From: Immersiella caudata
Taxonomy: Eukaryota; Ascomycota; Sordariomycetes; Sordariales; Lasiosphaeriaceae
Length of the DNA: 64,000 bases
Direction of reading: 5' to 3'
Assembly (NCBI GenBank): GCA_030512335.1
Contig: JAULSU010000001.1
Coordinates: forward strand, 5,642,001 to 5,706,000
The position numbers and the translations under genes were made by a program. Under the pieces are notes generated by a model, which did no database searches, was not told the origin of the DNA, and saw only the letters and a list, made by a program, of their open reading frames with translations. How positions within the stretch are numbered: the first letter of the stretch is position 1; the number at the start of each line of letters is the position of its first letter. Shown piece by piece: positions 22,143 through 32,231 of this stretch.

Positions 22143-23495
22143 ATGAAGCAAGCTGTACTGCTCGTCTCGGCGGCTGCGGCTGCAGCAGCCCTCGTCACAC
22201 CAAAGGTGTTCCAAGTTGATCAAGCCATCATTTCCAACGACCAGAGCGAAGCTCATTCCAGCGAGAACTGGTGGGATTCGATCACACAGAGCCATGGATT
22301 CCATTCCCTAGCCGACAGCTTTGAACACGCCATCAAAGACGCAGAGGCTGCCGTGGATCATGACCATGACGACGATGATGGTCATCACCACCACGGAGAC
22401 CATGGAAAACATGGTCATCACGGTCATCACCCTGGAGACACCACCAAGACCATCTACGAACTCATCTCATCCAACAAGCACACGACCCGCTTCGCCGCCC
22501 TCGTCGACGAGCACGAGGACATCAAATCCCTCCTCCAAGACACCAAAATCAACCGGACGCTCTTCATTCCCACCAATCGTGCCTTCGAGCGCCTCCCTCA
22601 CCACGGTGATGGCGACAAGGACAAAGACAAGAAGCCCCCTGCCCACATCATCCGCGCCATATTGGCCTACCACATTGCCCCCGGTCTCTGGCCCTCCCGC
22701 CGTCTCTACTTCACCCACACTCTCCCCACCGAGCTCACATCCGATTCTCTCGGATCCCACCCCCAACGCCTACGCATCTCCTCCTCCCTCGTCTTCGGCA
22801 GTCGCATCAACTTCTTCACCAAGTTCATCATCAAAGACATCCCCGCAAAGAACGGGCTCATCCACGCCGTGGACTTCATCCTGCTCCCTCCCCCACCGAC
22901 ATCCAAAATCCTTCAACTCCTGCCCAACACCTTCAGCACCCTGTCCCTCGGTCTCGAAAACACCGGCCTGGGCGAGGAGCTCGAGGATCTCACCTTTGAA
23001 GGCGCAACTTTCTTTGCCCCGACGAACAGGGCGTTTACCCGTCTCGGACCGCGCGCCAATGCCTTCTTGTTCTCGGACAGGGGCAAGAAGTATCTAAAGG
23101 CGCTGATCAAGTATAGTATCGTTGCAAATGAGACGTTGTACTCTGATGCGTTTTATAAGCGAAAGGGAGGGGATGAGGATGGTGCGGGTGCGGAGAGGGA
23201 TTACTGGCATGTGGATCTGCCATCGCTGTTGGAGGACAAGCCGATTAGTGTGGATGTGAGGACGTGGAAGGGGTGGGTTTCGATTGTGGCGAATGGATAC
23301 ACGAGGGTTTCGGTGCAAGATGTTCTCGCCAAGGATGGCGTGTTACAGGTTGTCAACAGTGTGTTGTTTCCGCCAAGGAGAGGCGGACGGCATGAGTGGG
23401 ATCAGGAGGAGAGGGAGTGGGGGGTTGAGGAGATTGTGGAGAGATTGGAGCCGTTTGTTGACGGGGAAAACGATGGTGATATGAAAGATCTATAA
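22143..23495 (+). CDS. Secreted two-domain fasciclin (FAS1) protein with His/Asp-rich linker
   Basis: Single exon, 450 aa. Residues 1-~20 form a signal peptide (MKQAVLLVSAAAAAAALVTP). Residues ~72-100 are a striking His/Asp/Gly run (DHDHDDDDGHHHHGDHGKHG), a plausible metal-binding segment. Two FAS1 domains follow: one at ~103-250 (FAALVDEHEDIKSLLQD; TLFIPTNRAFERL; AHIIRAILAYHIAPG; NGLIHAVDFILLPPP) and one at ~255-420 (FSTLSLGLENTG; ATFFAPTNRAFTRLG; LIKYSIVANETLYSD; DGVLQVVNSVLFPP). FAS1 domains mediate adhesion or cell-surface interactions. There is no evident GPI signal, so secretion or wall association is expected. Its 3' end converges on the RecA-like gene 200 bp away, with a poly-T run between. 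Confidence 0.9.
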   Translation: MKQAVLLVSAAAAAAALVTPKVFQVDQAIISNDQSEAHSSENWWDSITQSHGFHSLADSFEHAIKDAEAAVDHDHDDDDGHHHHGDHGKHGHHGHHPGDTTKTIYELISSNKHTTRFAALVDEHEDIKSLLQDTKINRTLFIPTNRAFERLPHHGDGDKDKDKKPPAHIIRAILAYHIAPGLWPSRRLYFTHTLPTELTSDSLGSHPQRLRISSSLVFGSRINFFTKFIIKDIPAKNGLIHAVDFILLPPPPTSKILQLLPNTFSTLSLGLENTGLGEELEDLTFEGATFFAPTNRAFTRLGPRANAFLFSDRGKKYLKALIKYSIVANETLYSDAFYKRKGGDEDGAGAERDYWHVDLPSLLEDKPISVDVRTWKGWVSIVANGYTRVSVQDVLAKDGVLQVVNSVLFPPRRGGRHEWDQEEREWGVEEIVERLEPFVDGENDGDMKDL

Positions 23496-23636
23496 AGGGG
23501 GTGGTATTTCCTTGAGGGAAAGATTGGATATGAGATTAGGTCTAAGTTGGATGATCAACTCCCCTCTTTTGATTAAAACAAAAGTTGCTCGATTCAATGC
23601 TTTTTTTTCCACGAGTCTTCAGTCACAAAAGCAAAC

Positions 23637-23652
23637 CTTTTTTTTTTTTTTT
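23637..23652. repeat. Poly-T run in a convergent intergenic gap
   Basis: Run of about 16 T between the fasciclin gene and the RecA-like gene. Confidence 0.85.
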
Positions 23653-23698
23653 CTCCACATGGTCCATCACCAACACAGTAAAAATCCCCTCAGATACA

Positions 23699-25697
23699 TC
23701 ACCTAAAAGCAGCAACAACTCTTCCAGCTCCATCAACCTCCAACGGACCCCACCTCTGCTCTCTACACCTCCTTACCACCCCCCTTTCTTCTCCATCCCC
23801 CTCCATCTCATAAACCCCAAGCCCATCCAGCAACACTTCGACCACCCACGATGATCCCCCATCTACCACCCTGGGGATCCTCGTACACAACATATGCACA
23901 TCCAACATTTTCGCAAAGACATTCCCGAAAGACGGCTTCCCTATCTGAACTTGCCCCCTTCCCATCGATGCGGCGGAACCGACCCCAAACACAGACCTGA
24001 GCGTTGGCTCGATGATACTCCTTGGTCTTTCAGACGGATCTGTCTCGCGGGGCATCGGCGGTCTAGCCATATTCGCAAGGTAGTCGCTAGTTTGGGCAGC
24101 TGTTTCCGGTGTAAATGGGGACGTGGTGGAGTTGAGAAGAATGATGAGGGGGTTTCCATGGTTTGGGGGACGAGTGAGGTGATGGAGGCGGGAAAAGAGG
24201 AGAGAAGCTTTTTCATGGGCGGTGGGTTTGTCTCGGCCGGTGAACAGGGTGTTCAGGAGGGTGGAGGTGTGTGTTATCAGGATGAGGTCGGGCAAGGGGG
24301 TGCGAGGGGGATTGTTTTGCCTTGGGCGTCCTTTCTGAGGTGTTGGTTTTGTTTGTTTTGGTGCGGTTTGTTCTCGAGGCTGTGGTTCTGGTGGTTGTAT
24401 TTCTGAAATGCCAGGTGTTGAGCTCTGTAATCCTAGCAACTTTGGTAACTCCGGCTCTGGGCTTTTTGGTTTGGTCTGGGATGGTTCTAACACTGACTCC
24501 TCCGGTGATTCTGCTGGCTCCATCTCCGGACTTTCTGTCTCAGAATCTGGTATTTCAAATGGCGGGTGGGCTGACCGAGGGGATCCTGCTTGTTCTCGCT
24601 GGGGAGTAGTTGGAGAGCTCAAAGGGGGCGAGCTTAGGGGCGAGGAATTTGGAGGAGTAGAATTTGGCATGTCCTCGCTGTCCAGTATCTCAGTCCTTCT
24701 AGTATGAACTAGCGCCATCCTTTCCGGGATTGGTCGAATATCGGGGAGTGTTGGGACGATCTCCTCTCGTGGGTCTATCGGGGATGTAGGGGGTGGACTG
24801 AGGGGAGAAGAATCCGGATCGGACATCGTAGTCGAAGTTTGGTGAACGTCCTCGTCCTCAGAGCTTGGAGCCTGTCCACAGGTCGGCTCGACATCCGGTT
24901 CCTTGTTTGTCGTGACCTCAGATCTATGAGGAAGCTCAGGTACTGTTCTAACAGCCAGAGCCTCTCCCGATAGCGTTCCTGTGCAGGAGGCCGACGGGGT
25001 CTTCGCAACATCAGCCGGCGCCTCCTTTTCCACAACCTCAACACCACCCCCACCACCCCCGTCCTTGTCCTCCGCCACAACACCTCTCTCTCCCCCGTCC
25101 ACGACATCCTCTGTCCCCTCCCCTTCCAGCTCCCCAATCACATCCCCCAACCCCTCAAAGTCAAAAACCCTCGAAATCTCCACCCTCCTGAAATACCCAT
25201 ACACCACGGCCCTCAGCCCTCCCGGCACCTCTTCCACCCCCCGCCTCTCCACCACCTCCCCCGCCACCACCTCCCTCAGTTTCGGTAACAATCCCACCGG
25301 CGGTAACGTCGTGACAATCCTAGCCCTCGCTTCTGGTTTAGATACCAAGAGATTCGCAACTGTCTGTAACCCAATCTTCACCATCACCAAGCACGTCAGC
25401 GCATCAGCCCGTCAGGAACGGGGGAATGGGAAGAGGGAGCCTTACTCTCAACGCAAACTCCTCATCCTCGGAACTGATCCCCACCACGGAACCCCGCTCG
25501 AATCCGCCTAGGAGGACGTACTCGTCTAACTCGGGACATCCCGTTAGGATGTTTCCTTTGCGACGAAGGGACGATTTGTGAGACAGCTCACGGTCGAGGA
25601 GGACTGAGGCGGGGAGGGGAGGGTCGAGATTGGTGATGGGACGGAGGTGGCTGGAAGATGGGGGTTCAAGGTCTGAGGCTGATTGGGTTTCTTCCAT
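23699..25697 (-). CDS. RecA/Rad51-like fold protein lacking a canonical Walker A
   Basis: Model: complement(join(23699..25375,25446..25697)), 642 aa; intron GTAAGG..GAAG (an alternative CAG acceptor 12 nt later is also in frame). The start ATG at 25697 is chosen because the upstream frame opens only with TTG. Around residues 50-84 the order GNILTGCPELDEYVLLGGFERGSV resembles the core before the Walker A of Rad51 paralogues, but where GxxxxGK(T/S) should follow there is GISSEDEEF. A later hydrophobic strand LPDLILITH could be Walker B. The C-terminal part retains AKMLDVHMLCTRIP. Between them (~150-390) is a very Pro/Ser/Glu-rich insertion. This suggests a non-ATP-binding Rad51-paralogue-like recombination protein; the specific orthology (Rad55, XRCC2-like or other) cannot be decided by eye. 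Confidence 0.65.
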
Positions 25698-26667
25698 CGT
25701 GGGATGGCGATATTTTTTTTGGGAGGAACTTGGTGCCCTGAAGGTGGAGGAGAGGCGAGGGTAAGATGCGAGGTGGGTTGAGACAGTCGAGGTGCGAGTT
25801 GAACTTGGGCGGATGTCTAGCAATGGTCACTGGCGGCTGCTAAAGATAGTAAAAACTCAGGACCGCAAACTGAAGACCTGCGGCACATGTAATTTCAGCG
25901 TGCGGAATTTACGTCTCGATTCTCAGTGAGCTGGACCTGGATACCAAGCAGTGCAGGAGTATACGCCCCAGGAATTGCAAATACCGCTCGCTTACCTGCA
26001 TCACCGTTTGCAAACGCCTGCTCACTCCATTCTTCACGTGTATAGTTTACCACCCGCACGCACACGCACACATGGACTACCTTACCTTACGTAGGCACGC
26101 TGGTCATATAAAATACTTCATTCAGTCTGTCAACAAGGTACAAAAGGACATACTTTGCCGTTTGTAATCCTATCCCTCTCACCCAATCGTCACAGGCAGG
26201 TTTATGGAATCCGAACCCATATGTGTGCTTCCTGGATTGACCCAAACCACTCTGCTACCCTCGTTGGGACTTCCTGACAAAGCTAGAAAGGAGATGCCGT
26301 GTAGGCAAGGCAAGCAAGTCGCAACAACCCAACCCCCACCTCTATGCCCCCCATCACCAATACGCAGCGCATTTCGACAAAACGCAAAGAGATTATCAGC
26401 TGTCCAGAAGCGAGCAGCTTTGCTACACAGCGCGGAACCACGGTTCTGTAGCAGCTACCCTCAAGCCAACACCAAACAGTTTGTACAAGAAACCCCCAAC
26501 CGTAAGGTTGTGGTGCCGTCAAAACTCGCCAGTCTCAACACCAAGGTAGGCTCATGACGTACGAAGCTTTGGCCGCTCTGGCCTGCGCCGCTGATGTCAT
26601 TTAGTTGCACTGCTCAATCCGAGACCTTTCTTCCCCGAACTGACCCCAATATTGACTTGCATCTCTT
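25698..26667. other. Intergenic, about 1 kb
   Basis: Upstream of the RecA-like gene and downstream of PAL1. Includes an ACGCACACGCACAC stretch near 26057-26070. No gene supported. Confidence 0.5.
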
Positions 26668-28164
26668 CTAAACCGCTGTTCCAGGAGCTGGCTGGCCAGT
26701 CATGTCAGCGCTGGGGTTGGTCGGCCGCCGCCTTCCGCTTTTCAGACTCTTCATGCGCCCCAAGATTCCAGTCTTTTGCTGCGACTCATCGCCGTTGCCG
26801 TCCGTGGTAGATCTTCGTTCCAGGGTGAAGCCAGGCTTGGGGCTGGTGGGCGAGGTAGCCTTCCCACCGTTTCCATCAATTTTACGAACGCTGAAGCCCT
26901 CTTCGCCCTTGCCTGGGCCGCCGTCGTAGTCGGAGAAGAAGGGGTTACGCTCCGAGCTGGGCGTCTGCATGCTGACCGACGTCACGCCACCGCCTTCCGA
27001 GGGCGTCCGACGAGATCGGTAAGCGCCTTCGGGGTTGGTCATTCTCCCGGAGGCTTGAAAGTCGCGACCGCCTCGGTTGATGTTGCGGATTCGCTGAGCC
27101 AGGGATTTCTTCCGTTGCAGACCATCATTTGCACCCTCAGCGGCTCGTTCCTCTTCACGCTTCTGAATGGCGGTACGAGCAGCCGGTGTTCCCTCTAGGA
27201 ATGTCGAAGTGCCAAGTCCGAGGGATTCATCGCCGTACACGACGCTGCCGCGACTGAGAGGGTCGAAAACAGCTTCCCCCTTGATTCTTGACGATGAGAA
27301 GCCGCTGTCCTTGGCCCCCGTAGACCACTCCTTGAACGCCTCGTCGTCGTGCTGACCCATGAAGGTTGTGTGGTCAGGTCGCTTGTTCAACGGACCGGAT
27401 CCGCCGAGAACGTTGTTCAAAGAATCCTTGGGGAAGGCCTGCATCGGAGCGCGGCGGCTGCCAGGCTTGTTCCTGTGGGGGTTAACAGCATCGAATGGAC
27501 CATCGTGATGGAACACTGGTTGAAGGTTAGAGCCGTGTCAAGATAAAGAGGCACAGGGAACACTCACTTCCGGTGCCGTAGATGCTGGTCGCATCCAGTT
27601 GATCGATGATGTCGAGCTTGCGGTTGACAGGTTTCTTATCTCTGCCTTCGCGATGACGACGTTCTCGCTCCTTCCGTCTCAGATCACGCTGCTTCCGCTC
27701 CTCCTCAGTCATAATCCTGTCCGACTCCATGACGGATGATTCCGAGTTCCTACGCGGGCGTCTGTCTGGTCGTCTCTGCGGCGATCGGGAAGCGTCGAAG
27801 GGTGTGGAATTCTCGCCATTGCTCTGCATTCTTCGGGCGCGAAGTGCCTCTTCCTGAGAGCGGGTGGGGCGATGGTTGGGCGGCGGTCCTCTGCGACCGG
27901 GCGGGATGTTCTCGCGTCCTGGCGGGGGAGGACCGCGACGACTAGGCGGGGGTCGGTTGCCGTCGGGCCTGAGAGGGGGCGACTTCTTGTCATCGAGTGA
28001 CAAGGAACCCTGTGAACATGCGGGTCAGTCTACGTGCGACGAAACGAAGGGTGCGCGGCAGGAAAACCGGCATTTCCTAGTCGCAGCAAACGGCTGAGTG
28101 AACGTACAAATAGGTCCTCGGCTGTCGGGCCGGTTGTGGGTGACGTCCTCTTCTCAATCGACAT
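26668..28164 (-). CDS. pal1: Pal1-family cell morphology protein
   Basis: Model: complement(join(26668..27515,27568..28009,28108..28164)), 448 aa. Introns: 28107-28010 (GTACGT..CACAG) and 27567-27516 (GTGAGT..CCAG). The joins give MSIEKRTSPTTGPTAEDLF-GSLSLDDKK and DATSIYGTG-MFHHDGPFDA; the second restores the family's most conserved block (KLDIIDQLDATSIYG.. FHHDGPFDAVNPHRN). Pal1 proteins are endocytic coat/cortical factors at sites of polarised growth in yeasts and appressorium-related growth in some fungi. The N-terminal region is Pro/Arg-rich followed by a charged helix (TEEERKQRDLRRKERERRHR); the C-terminal ~150 residues are Ser/Gly/Arg-rich and likely phosphorylated. The first exon codes for only 19 residues; an additional 5' exon is possible. 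Confidence 0.9.
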
Positions 28165-31100
28165 CGCTTCCGATCGGATATTTTGCAGGCTTGATCGGGT
28201 CGTGAGTGCTGGGTCGAGAAATGGATTTCGCGATACTGGTCTTGGAGGGGGGTCGTCGAAGGGAGACGAGAGAGCGGGCGATATCGCGCGATTGCGGAAG
28301 GGGTTGTTGGAGGAGAGGTTGAGCGTCAGGCCAGCGGATCGCTGATCTAAAATCCCCCGAAAAGGTGGGCGTCAGCAATCGGTCGACAAGGAAGAATAGG
28401 TTTGGCCAGCGGCACCATGCATACAAATGACGGCTGTGAGAGGGATATGAAACGGCAATCTCTTTTACATGACACAGCAGGCTCAAAGGCAGAGCTGAAG
28501 GGCAAGTGAAATAAGCCCAGGCGCCAAAAACCTGATGGGGGAGAAAACTGGGAAAGTGGGCAGCGAGGGCGACCAGGCACACCAGTGATGATCGGCCGTC
28601 TTGCCCACACAGATTGAGGGGGCTATCCGGACGGGGTAATGGGGGTTATGCACCTGGGGGCAGGAGGATCGTCCGGGTGGAAGTGCTTGGACCAAACAAA
28701 AAAGCTGGGCGTTGCTCACCTGTTTGCTCCGGTTGGGTGGCCGCCATCATGACGAACGACGCAGGAAGCGCGAATGGTTATGCAGTGTCCGGCTTTGGCG
28801 GTCGGTAGGTTGTCCAGCTGGCTGTTTCTCGTGTGGCCCCAAAGTCTGAGTTCCGCAAGCAGGCGGTCAGGGAGCAGATGGGTCGTAGGTACCTCTGTAC
28901 TTCGTACCTTGCAGTGCAGTATCAGAATGTCTTAGGAAGAGGGTCGAATTCCTCAGCCGTCACCTAGCGTCATACCAGAGAAGAAGGGGGGCCAGACACG
29001 GGCTGTCGCGAGGCTGATGATAGGCGACCTGGTTTCCTCCTCGACGCCAAAAAACTTGCTGTTGGCCTGTCCAGGCACTCCCTGGCTTTTATTCAGCTGT
29101 TTATCGCTCCGGGTCCACACTGGCCAGACTGGAAGGTGGGTGGGTTTCCAGGTTGCGGTCGGATGCGGTGAGTCGATTGAGTTTGAGTTTGCCACGGGGC
29201 GGCGCGTCGAGGGATGTGAGATGCCGTGAAAGATAATTCACTACGGAATGCACGTAGATTTCGCGGTTCAACGCCGATTTGCGGCTCCGTCCCTTTCCTG
29301 CGCGTTCCTAAAAAAAAATCGCCTGGTCGCTGATCAACAAAATCGGGCGGGCGCGTGCCGTCCGTCGGCCTAGATCGCTAGGCTTGCGTTCTCCCAGCGT
29401 TTGTACCCCCTGTGCGAGGCTGTGTCTAGCTTTGCTGGCCGAACTGGTGCTAAAAGGAGTTGCTGTGAGGCAGAATCGGTTTGACGAAGGAGAAGCAAAT
29501 CAGACGGCGATGGGTCTTGCTTGAGCCAGGAGGTTCAGCCACCTGGACCGGGCCGGCGTCTGATCAGAGCGTTTCTGCGCTGGGAACCCCCGAGGCGACA
29601 AGGACAAACCGTCGCCACTACCAATCGCAGGTCCAAAACGACCAGAGATTGTGACGGGACAGACGGCCAGGAACACAGGCTCTTCTCGGAATTGATTTCG
29701 ACGTTTGATGAAGGGTCCCTAGTGCCGGGGGCGGACCCGTGGAGACCGGGTGCGACTTTGCGCGGTGTGGTGCTGTAGGTGCAGGGCAGTCTGAATGTAT
29801 GATGCCGAGGATCTGTTCAAAACGAGCGGTTTGTTGGCGCGTCTCAGAGTTAGGGAATGCTGCTTGGAAACCGATGCGCTGACGATGGAAAGATTGAGAG
29901 CAAGAGAGAAAAAGTCAGAGCTGAAGATCCCTAGAGTAGGTGGCCCCGGGCATCTGGTTATTATTAAGAACCGGAGAATCCAACACCTCATGACCGCATT
30001 CTCGGCTGGCGGGACCCCCCCTCTGGGGATTTGCCCTGGGCTCGTGTCTGGACTTGGTGAGGGCAGCATCGCCAGTGGCTCCTTCTCCCCAAAGCCCTCT
30101 GTGGCTTGCTCGCTAGGCCCCTTTCAGGTTACTCCACCCGCCTTTGCTGCAGCTCATCAAGCCACTGCAGGGCGGGGAACGCAGATGTGGTTTCCTCGAG
30201 CAACAGTCCCTTGCAAGCCAGGGAGCCCGAGGGCACGCACGTCAGCACTCCGCTGTCGCCGTTGAAGTTCCGAGCGGGATACCGTTTTGTTTGTCTGCTC
30301 CCGGCTCTCTGAAATCAAACGGCGATGGCCAATGCTTCGCTCGCTGTTGAGCGTCCCTAGCGTGTTTGGCCAAGCACATGACGGTCTTTCCGTTGGCAGC
30401 CGGAGGCGTTGTGGGCACTTTGGCTAGCTGGCGGGTCGCCTTTTACGCTTTCTTCAGAGGTCAGCCGCCGTGCATCTCTGAGCTTTGCTGTCGTGTTCTT
30501 CCCTTTGCCATCCAGCTCGACGGGACAACTCACACGAGCCAAAAAAAAAAAAAATTACGAATGATGAACCCTGGCACCGCGATGCTGCAAAGGGATCCTG
30601 CATCCCCGCAAGCAGATTGGACCGCTAACCCCTGAAAAGGAGGGATTGCCGGTCCCGTCTCCTCTTCAAGGGCGGTGAGCTGCACAATTCGAAAGTCCGC
30701 AGCGCGGACAACATCGACATCAGTTTCCACTGGCTGACATTAGCCGTGCCCCACGCGCCTCTCTTCCAAAAGGCTCCGCACCGCGACTGGCTCATGCGGA
30801 CAGTTATGGTCGCCCTCCAACAAAAGACAACGGAAATACGCATGATGGCGAAGGGCTTCCTCCTCAGACCCAAAGAACAGAACACGCTTACCGTACCACA
30901 ATCCCGGAATGACCTAGAAAGACGGGATGGACACGGCACCAACCCTGGACGTTGCCAAGACAGGGTCCTCAGCCTACGTACCGCGCTGCGTACAAGCTGC
31001 ATAAAAGGGGTTCAGCACAAATCCCGGTTGCCCCCCTTCTGTTGGCCGTCTCACTGTGGGGTAAATTCGGTCGTCGGGGGCACCATTCACTAGCAGCAGT

Positions 31101-31344
31101 TATCACTGAATTACATTGTACCACGGGCTTTGCTCCAATCTGTGGGTAACTATAGGTAGCATAATCTATCCGCGGTCACCAAGCCTTCTGCCCACCCGTG
31201 GACCGAACTCTGCTGCTTCGCCTAACAGAAAACTCCGGGCGCAATCAAGTCGAATTAATTGCCCTCGTCAGCTCCCTCACACCGCACACCGCCGACGCTC
31301 GGTTCTTCGGCCGCGACCTGGACCGTTTGCTGGCCGTCTCAGTC
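28165..31344. other. Intergenic, about 3.2 kb
   Basis: Between the start of PAL1 and the end of the short-chain dehydrogenase gene, both on the minus strand, so most of it is PAL1 upstream sequence. Only short frames without domain-like content; a 14-A run at 30541-30554. A long upstream region fits a regulated morphogenesis gene, but no element was identified. Confidence 0.5.
30541..30554. repeat. Poly-A run
   Basis: Fourteen A in a non-coding region. Confidence 0.85.
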
Positions 31345-32231
31345 TCACCACGGCAATTCGAGCGGCGTCGGGAGGTCCTTGCCCAGCACCTCCTCGGCGG
31401 TCCCAATATCAGCACTACCGCGCGGGGCCCAATACTGGCCTGATTTAGAAATATCGAGCTCTTCTGCCCATGCCTTCAAGCTCTTCGCGGCCTCATCGGG
31501 TGTCACCGCTGTACATTGTCACACCGATATTAGCCACGGGTCGCAGCTGCGGCAGCGATGGACACCTACCGTGAAACTGATCCCAATACTTGTCAAAACC
31601 CACGCCTTTGGTCATCTCAGTTCGCATGAAACCCGGATGCACGAGCGAGACGATGATTTCCTCCTCCTTCAAGTCATAGCTCAGCAATTTTCCGACCATG
31701 TTGAGAGCTGCCTTGGAGCCATGATGCGCGTAGTTGCCTTCGGCATCAGTGCGAAGCGCAATGCTCCCCGCCTCAGAAGAGATTAGCACGATCTTGGATC
31801 CCTTTCCGAGCAGCGAGGCCTTCACAAGCTGGTGGACGACGAAAACCGGTGCCACGGAGCTCGTCGTGTACATTCGCACTTCGTCGTCCCACTTCGGGCC
31901 CTCCGCAAAATCTTCTGTTGTGAAAACGCCGGCACTGATGATCTGTTGCAGCATTTAGCCTCCGTGTCAGACACCACGGGGGGCACACTGGACGTCATAC
32001 AACGAGGTCCAGCGGCCCGGTAGTCGAACCCTTGAGGCGGGCGGCGAGCGTGGAGCCGACATCGGACTGCATCAGATCGGTCGAGGTAATCCAATGGACG
32101 GCTTCGATGAAGCCATCGGGCTTTTCATACGATCGGGTGGTGCCGTAGACGGTCCATCCGCTCGCGGCATAGAGCTTCGTGAGTGACGCTCCGAGACCAC
32201 GGGTCGCGCCGACGATCAGGATGTTGGGCAT
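31345..32231 (-). CDS. Short-chain dehydrogenase/reductase (SDR)
   Basis: Model: complement(join(31345..31508,31570..31942,32001..32231)), 255 aa. Introns: 32000-31943 (GTATGA..ACAG) and 31569-31509 (GTAGGT..ACAG). The joins give LDLV-IISAGVF and YWDQFH-AVTPDEA. Seen: a Rossmann start with the cofactor motif GATRGLG (the usual TGxxxGxG with Ala replacing Thr... Gly spacing kept), LDLVIISAGVF, ISSEAGSI before the active site, and the catalytic YAHHGSK (YxxxK), then LVHPGFMRTEM. The final exon ends PLELPW. The group resembles C-factor/sniffer-type SDRs that use NADP(H); the substrate cannot be told from sequence. No neighbouring biosynthetic genes are present. Confidence 0.88.
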
